DNA of 64,000 nucleotides from an uncultured Pelagibacteraceae bacterium (GCA_902590915.1 CACIYQ010000003.1:24023-88022); one strand, 5' to 3'. Positions 43,139 to 52,241 are shown, numbered from the stretch's first letter. The notes: a model not told the origin generated them from the letters alone. Made by a program: numbers and translations.

Positions 43139-43170
43139 AAAAATCTAAAATTTATATAATCTAAACTCTT

Positions 43171-43551
43171 ATGATATTTGTTAAAAATTTAAATTCAATC
43201 TCCAATCAGAAATGGAAAACAAGTGAGAAATATCCTGGAGTGAGATGGAAGTTTTTAGTTGATGCAGATATTGATGGAAGCAAAGGAATTTCTTGTGGTT
43301 TTGCGGAAGTTTTACCCGGTGGAAAATTAACTTTACATCATCATGCCCCAGACAAAATTTATGTTGTCACCAATGGTTCTGCAACTTTAAATAAAAATGG
43401 TGAATTTGAAGAGATTAAAAAAGGGGACGTAGTTTATATTTCTAATAATGCTAAACATGCACTTAAAAATAATAGTGATGAAACATTTGGATTTTATTGG
43501 CTTTTCCCAACAGATCGATTTAAGGAAGTTGAATATTTTTCTGATGAGTGA
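43171..43551 (+). CDS. DddK-like small cupin (DMSP lyase homologue) with altered metal site
   Basis: A 126-aa single-domain cupin that, from memory, closely resembles Pelagibacter DddK, the DMSP lyase giving dimethylsulfide and acrylate. Shared stretches include EKYPGVRWKFL, GFAEVLPGGKLTLH, IYVVTNG, KKGDVVYI and FPTDRFKEVEYF. DddK coordinates metal through His56, His58, Glu62 and His96, with Tyr64 catalytic. Here the positions are His56, His58, Lys62, Tyr64 and His96 (HHHAPDKIYV), so the glutamate is replaced by lysine. It may have reduced metal binding or a different activity. Confidence 0.85.
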   Translation: MIFVKNLNSISNQKWKTSEKYPGVRWKFLVDADIDGSKGISCGFAEVLPGGKLTLHHHAPDKIYVVTNGSATLNKNGEFEEIKKGDVVYISNNAKHALKNNSDETFGFYWLFPTDRFKEVEYFSDE

Positions 43552-43558
43552 AACTTAT

Positions 43559-44473
43559 TTAACTTAGACAATGAACACTAAAAAGTTTTTTGCTATCAAC
43601 CCAAGTTTTATCTAGTTTCCATCCAGCTTTATTAGCTAAGTTTTTGAAGGATTTAATCGTATATTTGTGTGAATTCTCTGTATGTATCTCTTCATTTTTT
43701 TTAATTAAATAATTTGAACCATTAATTCTAATATTATTTCTTTTTTTAGATTTTAGTCTCATCTCAATTCTTTTTTTTTGTTTATTATAAATGGCTAAAT
43801 GTTGATAGGAATTCAGATTTATATCTGCACCTAATTCAGTATTAATTCTTCGTAAAATATTTTTATTGAATTTTGCAGTCACCCCTTTTTTGTCATCATA
43901 AGCAGTAATTAGAGTTGGAATATCTTTTACTAAATCAGCACCAATGATAATTTTTTTTGCTTTAAATTTTGATTTTAACATTTTTAAAAATTTAACAGCA
44001 TCCTTCTCTTTGAAATTACCAATGGTTGATCCTGGAAAAAATATAATTATATTTTCAGATGAATTGATTTTAAAAGGTAGTTTATTATTTCTTGAAAAGT
44101 CATATCCCTTAGGAGTGATAGCTATTTTTGGGAATTTTTTTTTAAAACTTTGAGATATCTTGTTTATATAATCTTCTGAAATATCTAAAGGTATATATTT
44201 TTTGGGCTTATCTAAACTATTGAGAAAAATAGCTATTTTCTTGAAGTCCCCGGCACCGGGTTCAATTAAAACTGCTCGCTTACCTATTTTATTAGCAATT
44301 TCAATTTTATTATCTTTTAAAATTTTTCTTTCAGTTCTTGTTGGGTAATATGTTTTTAGCTTGGTAATTTGTTCAAAAAGTTTTGATCCACGAAAGTCAT
44401 AAAACCATTTAGAACTCAACTCCTTATTTTTTTTACTCAAACCGATACTTACTTCTTGTAAAAATGATTTCAT
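43559..44473 (-). CDS. egtD: L-histidine N-alpha-methyltransferase (EgtD)
   Basis: A 304-aa EgtD (DUF2260-type), which trimethylates histidine to hercynine using three SAM, the first step of ergothioneine synthesis. Motifs: FYDFRGSKLFEQITKLKTYYPTRTE (about 24-48), the SAM loop IEPGAGDFKKI (70-80) and IIFFPGSTIGNF in the middle. Codon use is typical of the region (arginine almost all AGA). It is last in the egtB-phyH-methyltransferase-egtD order and overlaps the methyltransferase by four bases. Confidence 0.94.
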   Translation of the reverse strand: MKSFLQEVSIGLSKKNKELSSKWFYDFRGSKLFEQITKLKTYYPTRTERKILKDNKIEIANKIGKRAVLIEPGAGDFKKIAIFLNSLDKPKKYIPLDISEDYINKISQSFKKKFPKIAITPKGYDFSRNNKLPFKINSSENIIIFFPGSTIGNFKEKDAVKFLKMLKSKFKAKKIIIGADLVKDIPTLITAYDDKKGVTAKFNKNILRRINTELGADINLNSYQHLAIYNKQKKRIEMRLKSKKRNNIRINGSNYLIKKNEEIHTENSHKYTIKSFKNLANKAGWKLDKTWVDSKKLFSVHCLS

Positions 44474-45390
44474 TTTATACTTTGCCTAACTAAAAGACGA
44501 CTAATTGGCATTGAAAATCGCCCTTGTCTTTCATTGTCTGTGCTCACTTTGGATATTGCGAGCATGTTAGATAGATTTTTAATCATTAATTTTCTTTTTT
44601 CTGTTTTTAAGATAAATGCTGCGTAAAAAAATCCTGAAGCAATTTCAGCTACTTTAGTAACTGGTCCTTCCATAGATACAACATTTGTTTCGATAGTGAC
44701 ATTTGCTTGTGGAAAAGCTTTACGTGCAAGATTACTTAGACTTTCAGTTCCTCGTATCCTTGGATCACCTAAATCAATTGCTCCATAACTAGGTATTTCT
44801 TCTTGAACATAACTATAAATTAAATCATGTACCTCTGCATAACCAGATGCTAAATTCATTGGTCCATCAACTAATGCTGCAAATTGTCCCTCAGAAGTTA
44901 AAACTCGTTTGACTTCCTCTAAAACAGGAAATATCGGGTCCATTAATGTCAAAGCCCAATGACATAACACAATGTCTATAGAGTTATCATTGATTGCTGT
45001 CAAATTTTGTGCTTTTGACTCGATAAGATTAACTCTACTATTTTTAAGACGAGTCTTAGCTAATACTAATTCTTCAGGACACATGTCTATACCTTTTAAA
45101 TTTAAATTTTTATTACGATCAAATAAAATTTTTAATAACGGCCCTGACCCGCAAGCAAGATCTAATACACTCAAACTCGCGTTATCAGGCACAACTTCAC
45201 TTAGCCATTCATAACTATTACGTCCAGCTTCATCACGACAAGAACTTGCACATGCTTCAGTAAATCCAGTATTTTCTTGATGGATTGTTTTTAAATGATC
45301 AACTAAAGCATTACCATTAGGATGAAGATTACGAGCAAGACTTTTAGTCCAGATCGAATTTAATCCATTTTGATTATTTATGTTTTTCAT
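44470..45390 (-). CDS. Class I SAM-dependent methyltransferase inserted in the egt operon
   Basis: A 306-aa methyltransferase with the Rossmann motif LSVLDLACGSGPLLK (about 74-88) and the acidic ribose-binding GIDMCPEEL. The post-I segment DIVLCHWALTLMDP is also as expected. Substrate is unknown. It overlaps both neighbours by four bases (phyH and egtD). Arginine codons are mostly CGT/CGA and the DNA is less AT-rich than in egtD, so it was probably acquired together with phyH. It may modify a hercynine- or thiol-derived product, or be unrelated. Confidence 0.85.
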   Translation of the reverse strand: MKNINNQNGLNSIWTKSLARNLHPNGNALVDHLKTIHQENTGFTEACASSCRDEAGRNSYEWLSEVVPDNASLSVLDLACGSGPLLKILFDRNKNLNLKGIDMCPEELVLAKTRLKNSRVNLIESKAQNLTAINDNSIDIVLCHWALTLMDPIFPVLEEVKRVLTSEGQFAALVDGPMNLASGYAEVHDLIYSYVQEEIPSYGAIDLGDPRIRGTESLSNLARKAFPQANVTIETNVVSMEGPVTKVAEIASGFFYAAFILKTEKRKLMIKNLSNMLAISKVSTDNERQGRFSMPISRLLVRQSIK

Positions 45391-46385
45391 GATTTATCTT
45401 TTACTGGCCAACAAATCGGATTTAGTGGACTAGCAGCCAAGTCTCCTGGTTTGACATTTGGTACAAATTTCTGCCAGTCACCAGAAACCATTGTAGGTGA
45501 ATTAACTATTCTCGCTCCATCACGATAATAAGTATTGGCAAGAGCCACTCGACTACGATTAGTTCGGTTGCGTGAAGCGGTATGAAAATTTAAATTATGA
45601 TGAAAACTAACTTCACCCAGTTCAAATGGGGTTTCATTCACAGTTACATTGTTTTTTGAAAAAACATCTGTGACCCCACGGTCATATCCAGTACCAGTCT
45701 TTTCAAACGTAACTGCATTGACTAATTTGTGTACATCGAGCGGATAAGCGAAAGAAAGCGGTCCCATCTCAAGAGGAACTGGCTGTGCAGGCGCCCAAGC
45801 AGTAACTACGTCATTGGTATCTAGAGGAAAATGATGATCGTCGAAGTGCCACGGGGTACGACCACAACCTGCTTGTTTAGCTAATACATTGTCATGATAA
45901 AGTCTAACAGCTGATACCCCAAGAAGATCTGCTGAAATTTGCCCTAGACGAGGTGATAATACATAAGCACGCAGCAGTGCGTTGTCAGGCCAAATCATTT
46001 CAAGACTAAGGAAACGGGCATGTGCTCCTTTATCTGGATCAACCTTAAATTCTTCTTTTAATAAACTAATTAACTCAGATCTAAGTTTTAGCACGGCCCC
46101 AGGTGAAAAAACTTTTTTAAGTTTAATAAAACCATTTTTTTTAAAAAAATCAATTTGATCATTAGTTAAATGGTAGGGCTTAGCTAATTCTGAGATAACT
46201 TCATCATCACTCGGTATTGTAATATCTGGTAAAGGATCAGTATTAATAATTTCATTTTCTTTAACATCATTATCTGCGAGACTAACATACCAGTCCCACC
46301 AGGCCTGATTATCCTTATCCCATGGTTTACTAATATCCGTAGCATCAGTTAGTTTAGAATTTAAATAAGTATTAGATTTAGACAT
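45387..46385 (-). CDS. Phytanoyl-CoA dioxygenase (PhyH) family protein
   Basis: A 332-aa Fe(II)/2-oxoglutarate dioxygenase of the PhyH family. The iron motif is TPWHFDDHHFPLD with His180 and Asp182. The distal ligand is His268 in HHNLNFHTASRNRTNRSR with Arg279 for 2-oxoglutarate. Its base composition is clearly richer in GC (27 of 60 bases in 45721-45780) and uses CGN arginine codons, unlike egtD. Located between egtB and the methyltransferase, 113 bp after egtB. A tailoring oxidation in a thiol-histidine pathway is possible; halogenases and hydroxylases also exist in the family. Confidence 0.88.
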   Translation of the reverse strand: MSKSNTYLNSKLTDATDISKPWDKDNQAWWDWYVSLADNDVKENEIINTDPLPDITIPSDDEVISELAKPYHLTNDQIDFFKKNGFIKLKKVFSPGAVLKLRSELISLLKEEFKVDPDKGAHARFLSLEMIWPDNALLRAYVLSPRLGQISADLLGVSAVRLYHDNVLAKQAGCGRTPWHFDDHHFPLDTNDVVTAWAPAQPVPLEMGPLSFAYPLDVHKLVNAVTFEKTGTGYDRGVTDVFSKNNVTVNETPFELGEVSFHHNLNFHTASRNRTNRSRVALANTYYRDGARIVNSPTMVSGDWQKFVPNVKPGDLAASPLNPICWPVKDKS

Positions 46386-46498
46386 TTAGGTTGTTCTTAT
46401 AGTTTTATTTTTTTTTAGTAACAGCGCGTTTTGACATGTAATGATTGATTTATCTGAAAAAAAGTTTAATTTTTTGTTCTAGTCATACAAAAATTCTC

Positions 46499-47722
46499 TC
46501 ATTTAGCAAGTCTTAGTCCAGACATTTGCCATCTTTGATGAGGATAAAAGAAATTACGATATGATTTTCTCATTTGATCTTTAGGTGTAAGGCAAGAGCC
46601 TCCTTTTAATACCATCTGGTTGATCATAAATTTACCATTGTATTCGCTGATATCATCATTGTGATATTTAAACCCTGGATAAGGAGAGAAGTTTGAAGAA
46701 GTCCACTCCCATACGTGTCCCCAATGTTGATTTAAATCTGCACCATTTTTTTTTGAATATGGCTGATATATTTTGTTTTCTAAAAAATTCCCTTGAATAT
46801 GATCATTGGAAGCAACCTCCCATTCAAATTCTGTTGGAAGTCGTTTATTGTTCCATCTTGCAAAAGCGTCAGCTTCAAAGTAGCTAATATTACTTACAGG
46901 CGCATTGAGATCTATTTCTTTATTTCCATTTAAGGTGAAGTTAAACCATTTACCTTCTTTTTTTTTCCAATAAAGAGGGGACTGCCAATTTTCCTGCTGG
47001 CATTTTGAAAATCCATCGGACAACCAATATTCACTTTTATTATAACCATCATTATCAATAAACTCGATCCATTCACCATTTGTAACTAACTTGTTTGATA
47101 TTTCAAAAGGTAATATTAAAACTTCATGTTTAGGTCGCTCACAATCGAAAGAGAAATTTTCATCATCTGTACCTATACTTTTAATAGCTTTTTCAAAACC
47201 AACCCATTCTTGTTTAATATTTTCACTTGCAATATCTTTTTTAGTTGGATCGTACTTGGGACTAGTAGGGTTGAAGCTTAAACCATGCTGTAGATCTGTT
47301 AACATTAATTCTTGATGTTGCATTTCATGGTGACAGCCTACTTCAATCATATCTAAATTGGAGTTACTTGATTGACATAACTCTGTAATTCTATGGTTTA
47401 TAGTTTGCCTATATTCTAGAACCTCTTCAATTCCAGGGCGTGAAATTATGTTTCGAAGTGATCTTGTGTATCTTGGACCTGCTTTTACGTAATAGGAATT
47501 AAATAAATAATTATAATCCTCATTAAAATATTTATAATTAGACTTTATTTTGCTTAAAACGAATTTTTCAAAAAACCAAGTAGTGTGAGCAAGATGCCAT
47601 TTAATAGGTGACGCATCTTCCATTGACTGGATATTCATGTCCTCCGGACTCAAATTTTCAACAATTTTAATTGATTGATTTCGTGTTTTCTCAAATAAGT
47701 TCTGAATATCGTTATTATTCAT
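46499..47722 (-). CDS. egtB: Ergothioneine biosynthesis protein EgtB (sulfoxide synthase)
   Basis: A 407-aa EgtB, the iron enzyme that joins hercynine to a cysteine thiol donor through a C-S bond. The N-terminal DinB-like part has WHLAHTTWFFEKF (42-54) and HHEMQHQELMLTD (131-143), giving the iron histidines. The C-terminal formylglycine-enzyme-like part ends in GHVWEWTSSNFSPYPGF and the YPHQRW-SGLRLAK tail. Together with egtD it indicates ergothioneine or a relative. No egtC or egtE is beside it, so the donor and C-S lyase are unresolved. Confidence 0.94.
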   Translation of the reverse strand: MNNNDIQNLFEKTRNQSIKIVENLSPEDMNIQSMEDASPIKWHLAHTTWFFEKFVLSKIKSNYKYFNEDYNYLFNSYYVKAGPRYTRSLRNIISRPGIEEVLEYRQTINHRITELCQSSNSNLDMIEVGCHHEMQHQELMLTDLQHGLSFNPTSPKYDPTKKDIASENIKQEWVGFEKAIKSIGTDDENFSFDCERPKHEVLILPFEISNKLVTNGEWIEFIDNDGYNKSEYWLSDGFSKCQQENWQSPLYWKKKEGKWFNFTLNGNKEIDLNAPVSNISYFEADAFARWNNKRLPTEFEWEVASNDHIQGNFLENKIYQPYSKKNGADLNQHWGHVWEWTSSNFSPYPGFKYHNDDISEYNGKFMINQMVLKGGSCLTPKDQMRKSYRNFFYPHQRWQMSGLRLAK

Positions 47723-47792
47723 AAGATTACTTTATCAAAATAACAATAAAGCCAACATAGTTCACTTTACAAAACGACGCTGATTATTAAAC

Positions 47793-49118
47793 TTAGTTAG
47801 ATTGTTGATCAGAAGCTTTAATTTCTTCAACAGCAGATTCAGATGCTAATTTTGTTGGTTCATCAATTGGCTCTGTAGTTGGGCTTAATTCAATACCTGC
47901 AGGCGTAATTGACTGAGGCATTGCAATAAATTGAGAGTCTGGATTTTCAACTGCTGGTCTAACTCTAGATCTATAAACACCATAAACTCCAATTAAAATA
48001 TGAAAAAACATTAGAAAAACAAAATAACCATTAAGACCGGCTATGTCCATAAAAATTGAGCACAAAAATGGACCACCAATCGCACCTAAACCAAAAATAA
48101 ATTGTAAACTTGCACCAGCTGCAACAAATTTTTCTTTAGGAATAAAATCATTTGTGTGAGCAAGGATCAATGAGAACATTGGTAAACTACAAAAAGCAAA
48201 TAAAATTAAAAAAATATAAAACCAAAATTTACTTGTTCCCAGTCCTTCAGGTAAATACATTTGCGCAGAAGAAAAAATTGCACATAATGCAAAAAAGGCT
48301 GCAGCAAAACTCACAACAATAATTACTTTTCTTCTATCATACATGTCTGATACTTTTCCTATTGGCCACTGTGAAACTGCGCCAGAAATTGCTAACAAGA
48401 ATGTAACTAATGAAATATGAAAAATAGAAAAATTCATTCCTGCAGCGTATACAGCCAGCAATGTGAATAATGCAGATTGAATTGTTCCATAAAGAAATGC
48501 ACTTACCATTCCAAAAGGAGATGAAATATAAACCTCTTGAATAGACATTGTTTCTATTTTTTTAAATGTTGGAGGTTTTCTTTTGGTAAGTAAAATTGGA
48601 ATTAGTGCACCTGATGTTATAATTGATATTAATATAAAAGGTTCAAAACTTATTGGATTACTAAAGTTTAAAAAAAACATTCCTATACCCATTGAACCAT
48701 ACAAAATCACCATATAGATTGATAAGACACTTCCTCTATTTTTATTACTTGCTCTATCGTTTAACCAACTTTCAGCAACAGTATAAATAGAGACCATACT
48801 GATACCTGTAAGTACTCTCAATAGGAACCAAATAAATGGACTAATGAAAACAGCATGAATTAAAATGACTAAAGATGCAATTGATGCAAAAACTGCAAAG
48901 ATTCTTATATGACCAACCCTTGATATTAATTTAGGAATAGTCGTTGCTCCTATAAAATATCCAACAAAATAACCAGACATCATAAATCCGGTTGCAGTTA
49001 AACTAAACTCTTCTTTTACTGCCCGAACTCCTAAAAGTGATCCTTGAAAACCATAGGCGAGCATAATTGCTCCCATACCTAAAAATAAAGCCCACGAATT
49101 TTTTAATACCTTGTTCAC
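47793..49118 (-). CDS. MFS transporter
   Basis: A 441-aa major facilitator superfamily protein with about twelve hydrophobic segments. The loop between helices 2 and 3 reads ISRVGHIRIF and that between helices 8 and 9 reads GKVSDMYDRRKVII, the usual MFS motifs. The C-terminal 50 residues are hydrophilic and acidic (PTTEPIDEPTKLASESAVEEIKA). The start is a GTG at 49118. It lies on the same strand between egtB and a DMT gene with 54- and 70-bp gaps. Substrate unknown. Confidence 0.88.
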   Translation of the reverse strand: MNKVLKNSWALFLGMGAIMLAYGFQGSLLGVRAVKEEFSLTATGFMMSGYFVGYFIGATTIPKLISRVGHIRIFAVFASIASLVILIHAVFISPFIWFLLRVLTGISMVSIYTVAESWLNDRASNKNRGSVLSIYMVILYGSMGIGMFFLNFSNPISFEPFILISIITSGALIPILLTKRKPPTFKKIETMSIQEVYISSPFGMVSAFLYGTIQSALFTLLAVYAAGMNFSIFHISLVTFLLAISGAVSQWPIGKVSDMYDRRKVIIVVSFAAAFFALCAIFSSAQMYLPEGLGTSKFWFYIFLILFAFCSLPMFSLILAHTNDFIPKEKFVAAGASLQFIFGLGAIGGPFLCSIFMDIAGLNGYFVFLMFFHILIGVYGVYRSRVRPAVENPDSQFIAMPQSITPAGIELSPTTEPIDEPTKLASESAVEEIKASDQQSN

Positions 49119-49172
49119 GTGAATCGCTATCTATTTCTGATTTGTGGCCAAATCAAGTTAATTGTAATAGGG

Positions 49173-50033
49173 CTATGATTTTTTTAGTTTAAGAAAAGAG
49201 TGAATAGCTATCGTCAAAATGATGACAATACCTCCTTGAATTGTTTCTGGACTTGGTTGTTCTTTAATGACCATCCAGACCCAAATTGGCCCGATGATTG
49301 TCTCTAGTAAAAAGAATAAGTTCACCTCTTCTGCAGGTATAAATCTTGGTGCAATAGTGACTAAAACAAAAGGTATCGCAACACACATTACACACATTAA
49401 AGGAACAATTAATAGGTCTCTCCCAACTAAGGCATAAGTTTCAATAAAGAAAATGGCAAATACTGCAACCAACAGCTTACCGACTACAGCAGCAGGAACT
49501 AGGTTTTTTGTTTTTGCAGATCTAATCGTAACGGCTCCAACTGCCAATCCTAAGGCACAAACGAGGCCCAATAAATCTCCAAAAATATTCCCTAATTGTA
49601 AGGAGTCGTAAAATATATATATCGCAGCAAAAAAAGTTACTGCGATTGCTATCCAGGTTTTACTATCTGGCATCTCTTTTAAAAATATTGCCCCTAAAAT
49701 TGCTGAAAGCATAGGCGCCATAGCAATCATAACCAATGTATTGGCTACATTTGTATTCTGAATAGAAACAACAAAAGCAATATTGGTTATGGAAAAAGTT
49801 ATTATATAAATTATTCCATGACGCCCACTCGTGAAAAGCATTTTGAAGAAATTTGCTTTGTAGATAAGTAACATTCCGATCAACACAGTAAAAAAAGGAA
49901 TTATTCCTCGATAAAAAACTAAACTCCAGGTATCAACACTTGCTAATCTTATAAATAAACTATCAGGCGTAATAAACATCACCGCAACAAAGGCTAGCAA
50001 AGAGCCTTTTTGCTGCTCATTTAAAGTTTTCAC
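49173..50033 (-). CDS. DMT-superfamily (EamA) transporter
   Basis: A 286-aa ten-helix EamA-type transporter. Repeat ends are VANTLVMIAMAPMLSAILGAIFLKEMP and LETIIGPIWVWMVIKEQPS. It overlaps gshB by four bases at its start, so it is cotranscribed with gshA-gshB. Export of a thiol or amino acid is a possible link; the substrate is not known. It is the third DMT transporter in the window. Confidence 0.88.
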   Translation of the reverse strand: MKTLNEQQKGSLLAFVAVMFITPDSLFIRLASVDTWSLVFYRGIIPFFTVLIGMLLIYKANFFKMLFTSGRHGIIYIITFSITNIAFVVSIQNTNVANTLVMIAMAPMLSAILGAIFLKEMPDSKTWIAIAVTFFAAIYIFYDSLQLGNIFGDLLGLVCALGLAVGAVTIRSAKTKNLVPAAVVGKLLVAVFAIFFIETYALVGRDLLIVPLMCVMCVAIPFVLVTIAPRFIPAEEVNLFFLLETIIGPIWVWMVIKEQPSPETIQGGIVIILTIAIHSFLKLKKS

Positions 50034-50956
50034 GCTTTAAGTTCTTTCCAAAAAATTTTAGCAAGATTTATGCCTGATAAATCGAAAAGGGTTTTAAGTC
50101 CAGTCGGGGAGGTTACATTAATATCTCCATTAAGTTTTTGATCAATAAAATCTATTCCTGCAAAAAAAATATTATCTTTTTTTAAATCCTTAGCAATCAA
50201 TCTTGATATCTTATTTTCATTTAAGCTCAGTTTAATATTAACAGGCTTTGCACCTTTACTCATATTACTTAAAATTGATCCTTTCTTTGGAATTCTAGAG
50301 ATTGCTCCACAAACTTTACCATTGATTATAAAAACTCTTTTATCTCCTTTACTAATTTTAGGTAAAAATTTTTGCAACATAATGTGATCATGTTTTTTGA
50401 TGAAACTATTGATTAATTTTGAATTAAATTTTTTTAATAAATGTATATCGTTCCCACTGTAACTGTGGATTGGTTTTAAAATAACCTTTTTGTTCTTTTT
50501 AAAAAATTTTTTTATTTCATTAATATTTCTACTAAAAATGGTATCTGGCATATATTTTTGATATTTTGCTGAATACAACTTTTCTGAAACATTTCTTATA
50601 GAGGTAGGGTTATTTAAAATTTTTACTTTATGTTTAATAGTATCCAAAATGTAAGTCGTTGAAATATATTCAAGATTAAAGGGCGGATCTTGTCGTATAA
50701 GTATAAATTTTGATTTAGTGAGTTCTAAACTACATTTTTTTAATATTTTAAAAAATTTATTTTGAGTATAATTAAATTTTACAAAAAAACCTGTTGCAAT
50801 TACTTTTGAATTGATAATTGAAAGGTCTTTTGGCTCATAATAGAATATTTTATAATTTTTATTTTGAGCCTCATTAGCTAAAAAAATACTTGTATCTGAA
50901 ACTGGATTTAATTTTGAAGGATGGTTACCTTGAATAGCAACAATTTTATTTGTCAT
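50030..50956 (-). CDS. gshB: Glutathione synthetase
   Basis: A 308-aa ATP-grasp glutathione synthetase (gamma-glutamylcysteine + glycine + ATP). Signature segments are RQDPPFNLEYISTTYILD (about 88-105), the ATP-grasp KPIHSYSGNDIH loop (usual GNGG partly replaced), GDKRVFIINGKVCGAISRIP and the C-terminal NVTSPTGLKTL. It overlaps gshA by 11 bases and the DMT gene by four. Fairly divergent and lysine-rich, as expected in this genome, but all binding motifs can be recognised. Confidence 0.92.
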   Translation of the reverse strand: MTNKIVAIQGNHPSKLNPVSDTSIFLANEAQNKNYKIFYYEPKDLSIINSKVIATGFFVKFNYTQNKFFKILKKCSLELTKSKFILIRQDPPFNLEYISTTYILDTIKHKVKILNNPTSIRNVSEKLYSAKYQKYMPDTIFSRNINEIKKFFKKNKKVILKPIHSYSGNDIHLLKKFNSKLINSFIKKHDHIMLQKFLPKISKGDKRVFIINGKVCGAISRIPKKGSILSNMSKGAKPVNIKLSLNENKISRLIAKDLKKDNIFFAGIDFIDQKLNGDINVTSPTGLKTLFDLSGINLAKIFWKELKA

Positions 50957-52241
50957 ATAATTCGTCTAAATTTTCATTTTCTGAAAATCTACTAATCATA
51001 TGATCTGCGTTTGTTGTCTTGTTATCAATTACTTTTTGTAAATGATTTAAAAAAATGGTTTCGTTACTTCCTTTTTTGCTTAAAATATCTCTATTTTCTA
51101 AACCTTTTTTTGATAAATCTAATAAGGTTGAAGACCAATAAAGAAGATCTTTTCCCATTAATTGAGTATTAAAACCTTTTTTAGGTGCTTCTAGGTAGGC
51201 ATTAATAATCTTATCCGTTTCCCACCTAGAGACAACATCATAAACTTCATCAAGATTACCATAAAGAATCCCAATATTAAAAGCGGGTCCAGCACATAAG
51301 CAATCCCAACCACAAGTATCCATAGATCTAAGCTCAATATATTTTTTTAACCTGTTCTCTGTAAAGATTGTACTTAAATGTGTTGTAAGATCACTTTCTG
51401 CAGGTAATCGGTTACCAATCTCTTCAATTTTACTCTCCATAAAATCTCTAAAAATATATTTTCTCCCAGAAATATATTCATCTTTATCTTGAATAAATAA
51501 AATAGGAAAATTCATTGTAAATTCTGCATATTTTTCAAAATTTAAATTTTCAAAAAACAATTTTGGAAGTCCACCTCTAGAAGTATTTTGCCAAACTTTT
51601 GATCGGTATGATAAATAATTACTATTTTTCTTTTCAACTATCGAGGAATTAGCAAATAAAGCAATAGAAATTGGTACAATTGAATTTATAACTTTAAATT
51701 TTTTTACAAAATCCTCCTCTGAATTGTAATCAATATTTAATTGTGTTCCGCAAGTTCGATACATCATATCTAAACTTAATTCACCACCAAAGGGCATATC
51801 TTGGGTCATCAATTTGTATCTCTGCTTAGGATTATTAGAAATCTCCTCTAATTTTGAAATAGGATCAAAACCGGCACTAACAATTTCAATATCTAATTTT
51901 TTTGTAACTTGCTTTAATTCAAATAAATAATCTTGAGACTCTGAACAAGCCTCATGTATATGGTTAAGTTTATCTCCTGATAATTCAATTTGATTACCGG
52001 GCTCGAGAGTTATATTTTTTCCACCCTTGTTAAGTGCAATTATATTATCTTTTTCAAAAACTGGGTCCCATCCAAACTCCAATAATGCATTGAACATTTC
52101 TTTAATTTTAAAATAATCCACCCGTTTATTATTTTTTTTATTAAATAGAAATTTTTCATGCTCAATTCCAATTTTAAAATCTTTAGTCTGTTTCACTCCA
52201 GATTTAAAATACTCAATTATTTTTTCTTTGTTATCAATCAT
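50946..52241 (-). CDS. gshA: Glutamate-cysteine ligase (plant/proteobacterial type)
   Basis: A 431-aa glutamate-cysteine ligase of the GCS2 type found in alphaproteobacteria and plants, making gamma-glutamylcysteine. Visible motifs include the N-terminal KIGIEHEKFLF, EPGNQIELSGD (about 93-103), LSLDMMYRTCGTQLNIDY and HLSTIFTENRLKKYIELRSMD. It is first of a gshA-gshB-DMT operon. gamma-Glutamylcysteine is also the thiol donor for some EgtB enzymes, which gives a possible link to the egt genes 3 kb downstream. Confidence 0.93.
   Translation of the reverse strand: MIDNKEKIIEYFKSGVKQTKDFKIGIEHEKFLFNKKNNKRVDYFKIKEMFNALLEFGWDPVFEKDNIIALNKGGKNITLEPGNQIELSGDKLNHIHEACSESQDYLFELKQVTKKLDIEIVSAGFDPISKLEEISNNPKQRYKLMTQDMPFGGELSLDMMYRTCGTQLNIDYNSEEDFVKKFKVINSIVPISIALFANSSIVEKKNSNYLSYRSKVWQNTSRGGLPKLFFENLNFEKYAEFTMNFPILFIQDKDEYISGRKYIFRDFMESKIEEIGNRLPAESDLTTHLSTIFTENRLKKYIELRSMDTCGWDCLCAGPAFNIGILYGNLDEVYDVVSRWETDKIINAYLEAPKKGFNTQLMGKDLLYWSSTLLDLSKKGLENRDILSKKGSNETIFLNHLQKVIDNKTTNADHMISRFSENENLDELYDK

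Larger units (their letters stand above)
42870..43170. other. Scrambled 0.3-kb non-coding patch with repeats
   Basis: The largest gap in the window without an intact gene. It holds repeat copy 2 (42940-42961), a 10-bp periodic tract (43031-43064), and the truncated copy of the 75-aa gene start (43070-43138), then about 30 bases before the DddK-like gene. Nothing else coding is seen on either strand. Confidence 0.7.

Noticed and set aside
42940..43140. CRISPR array
   Set aside because: Only two copies of the 22-bp repeat occur and they are 579 bp apart; the 10-bp tract has no spacers and there are no cas genes.
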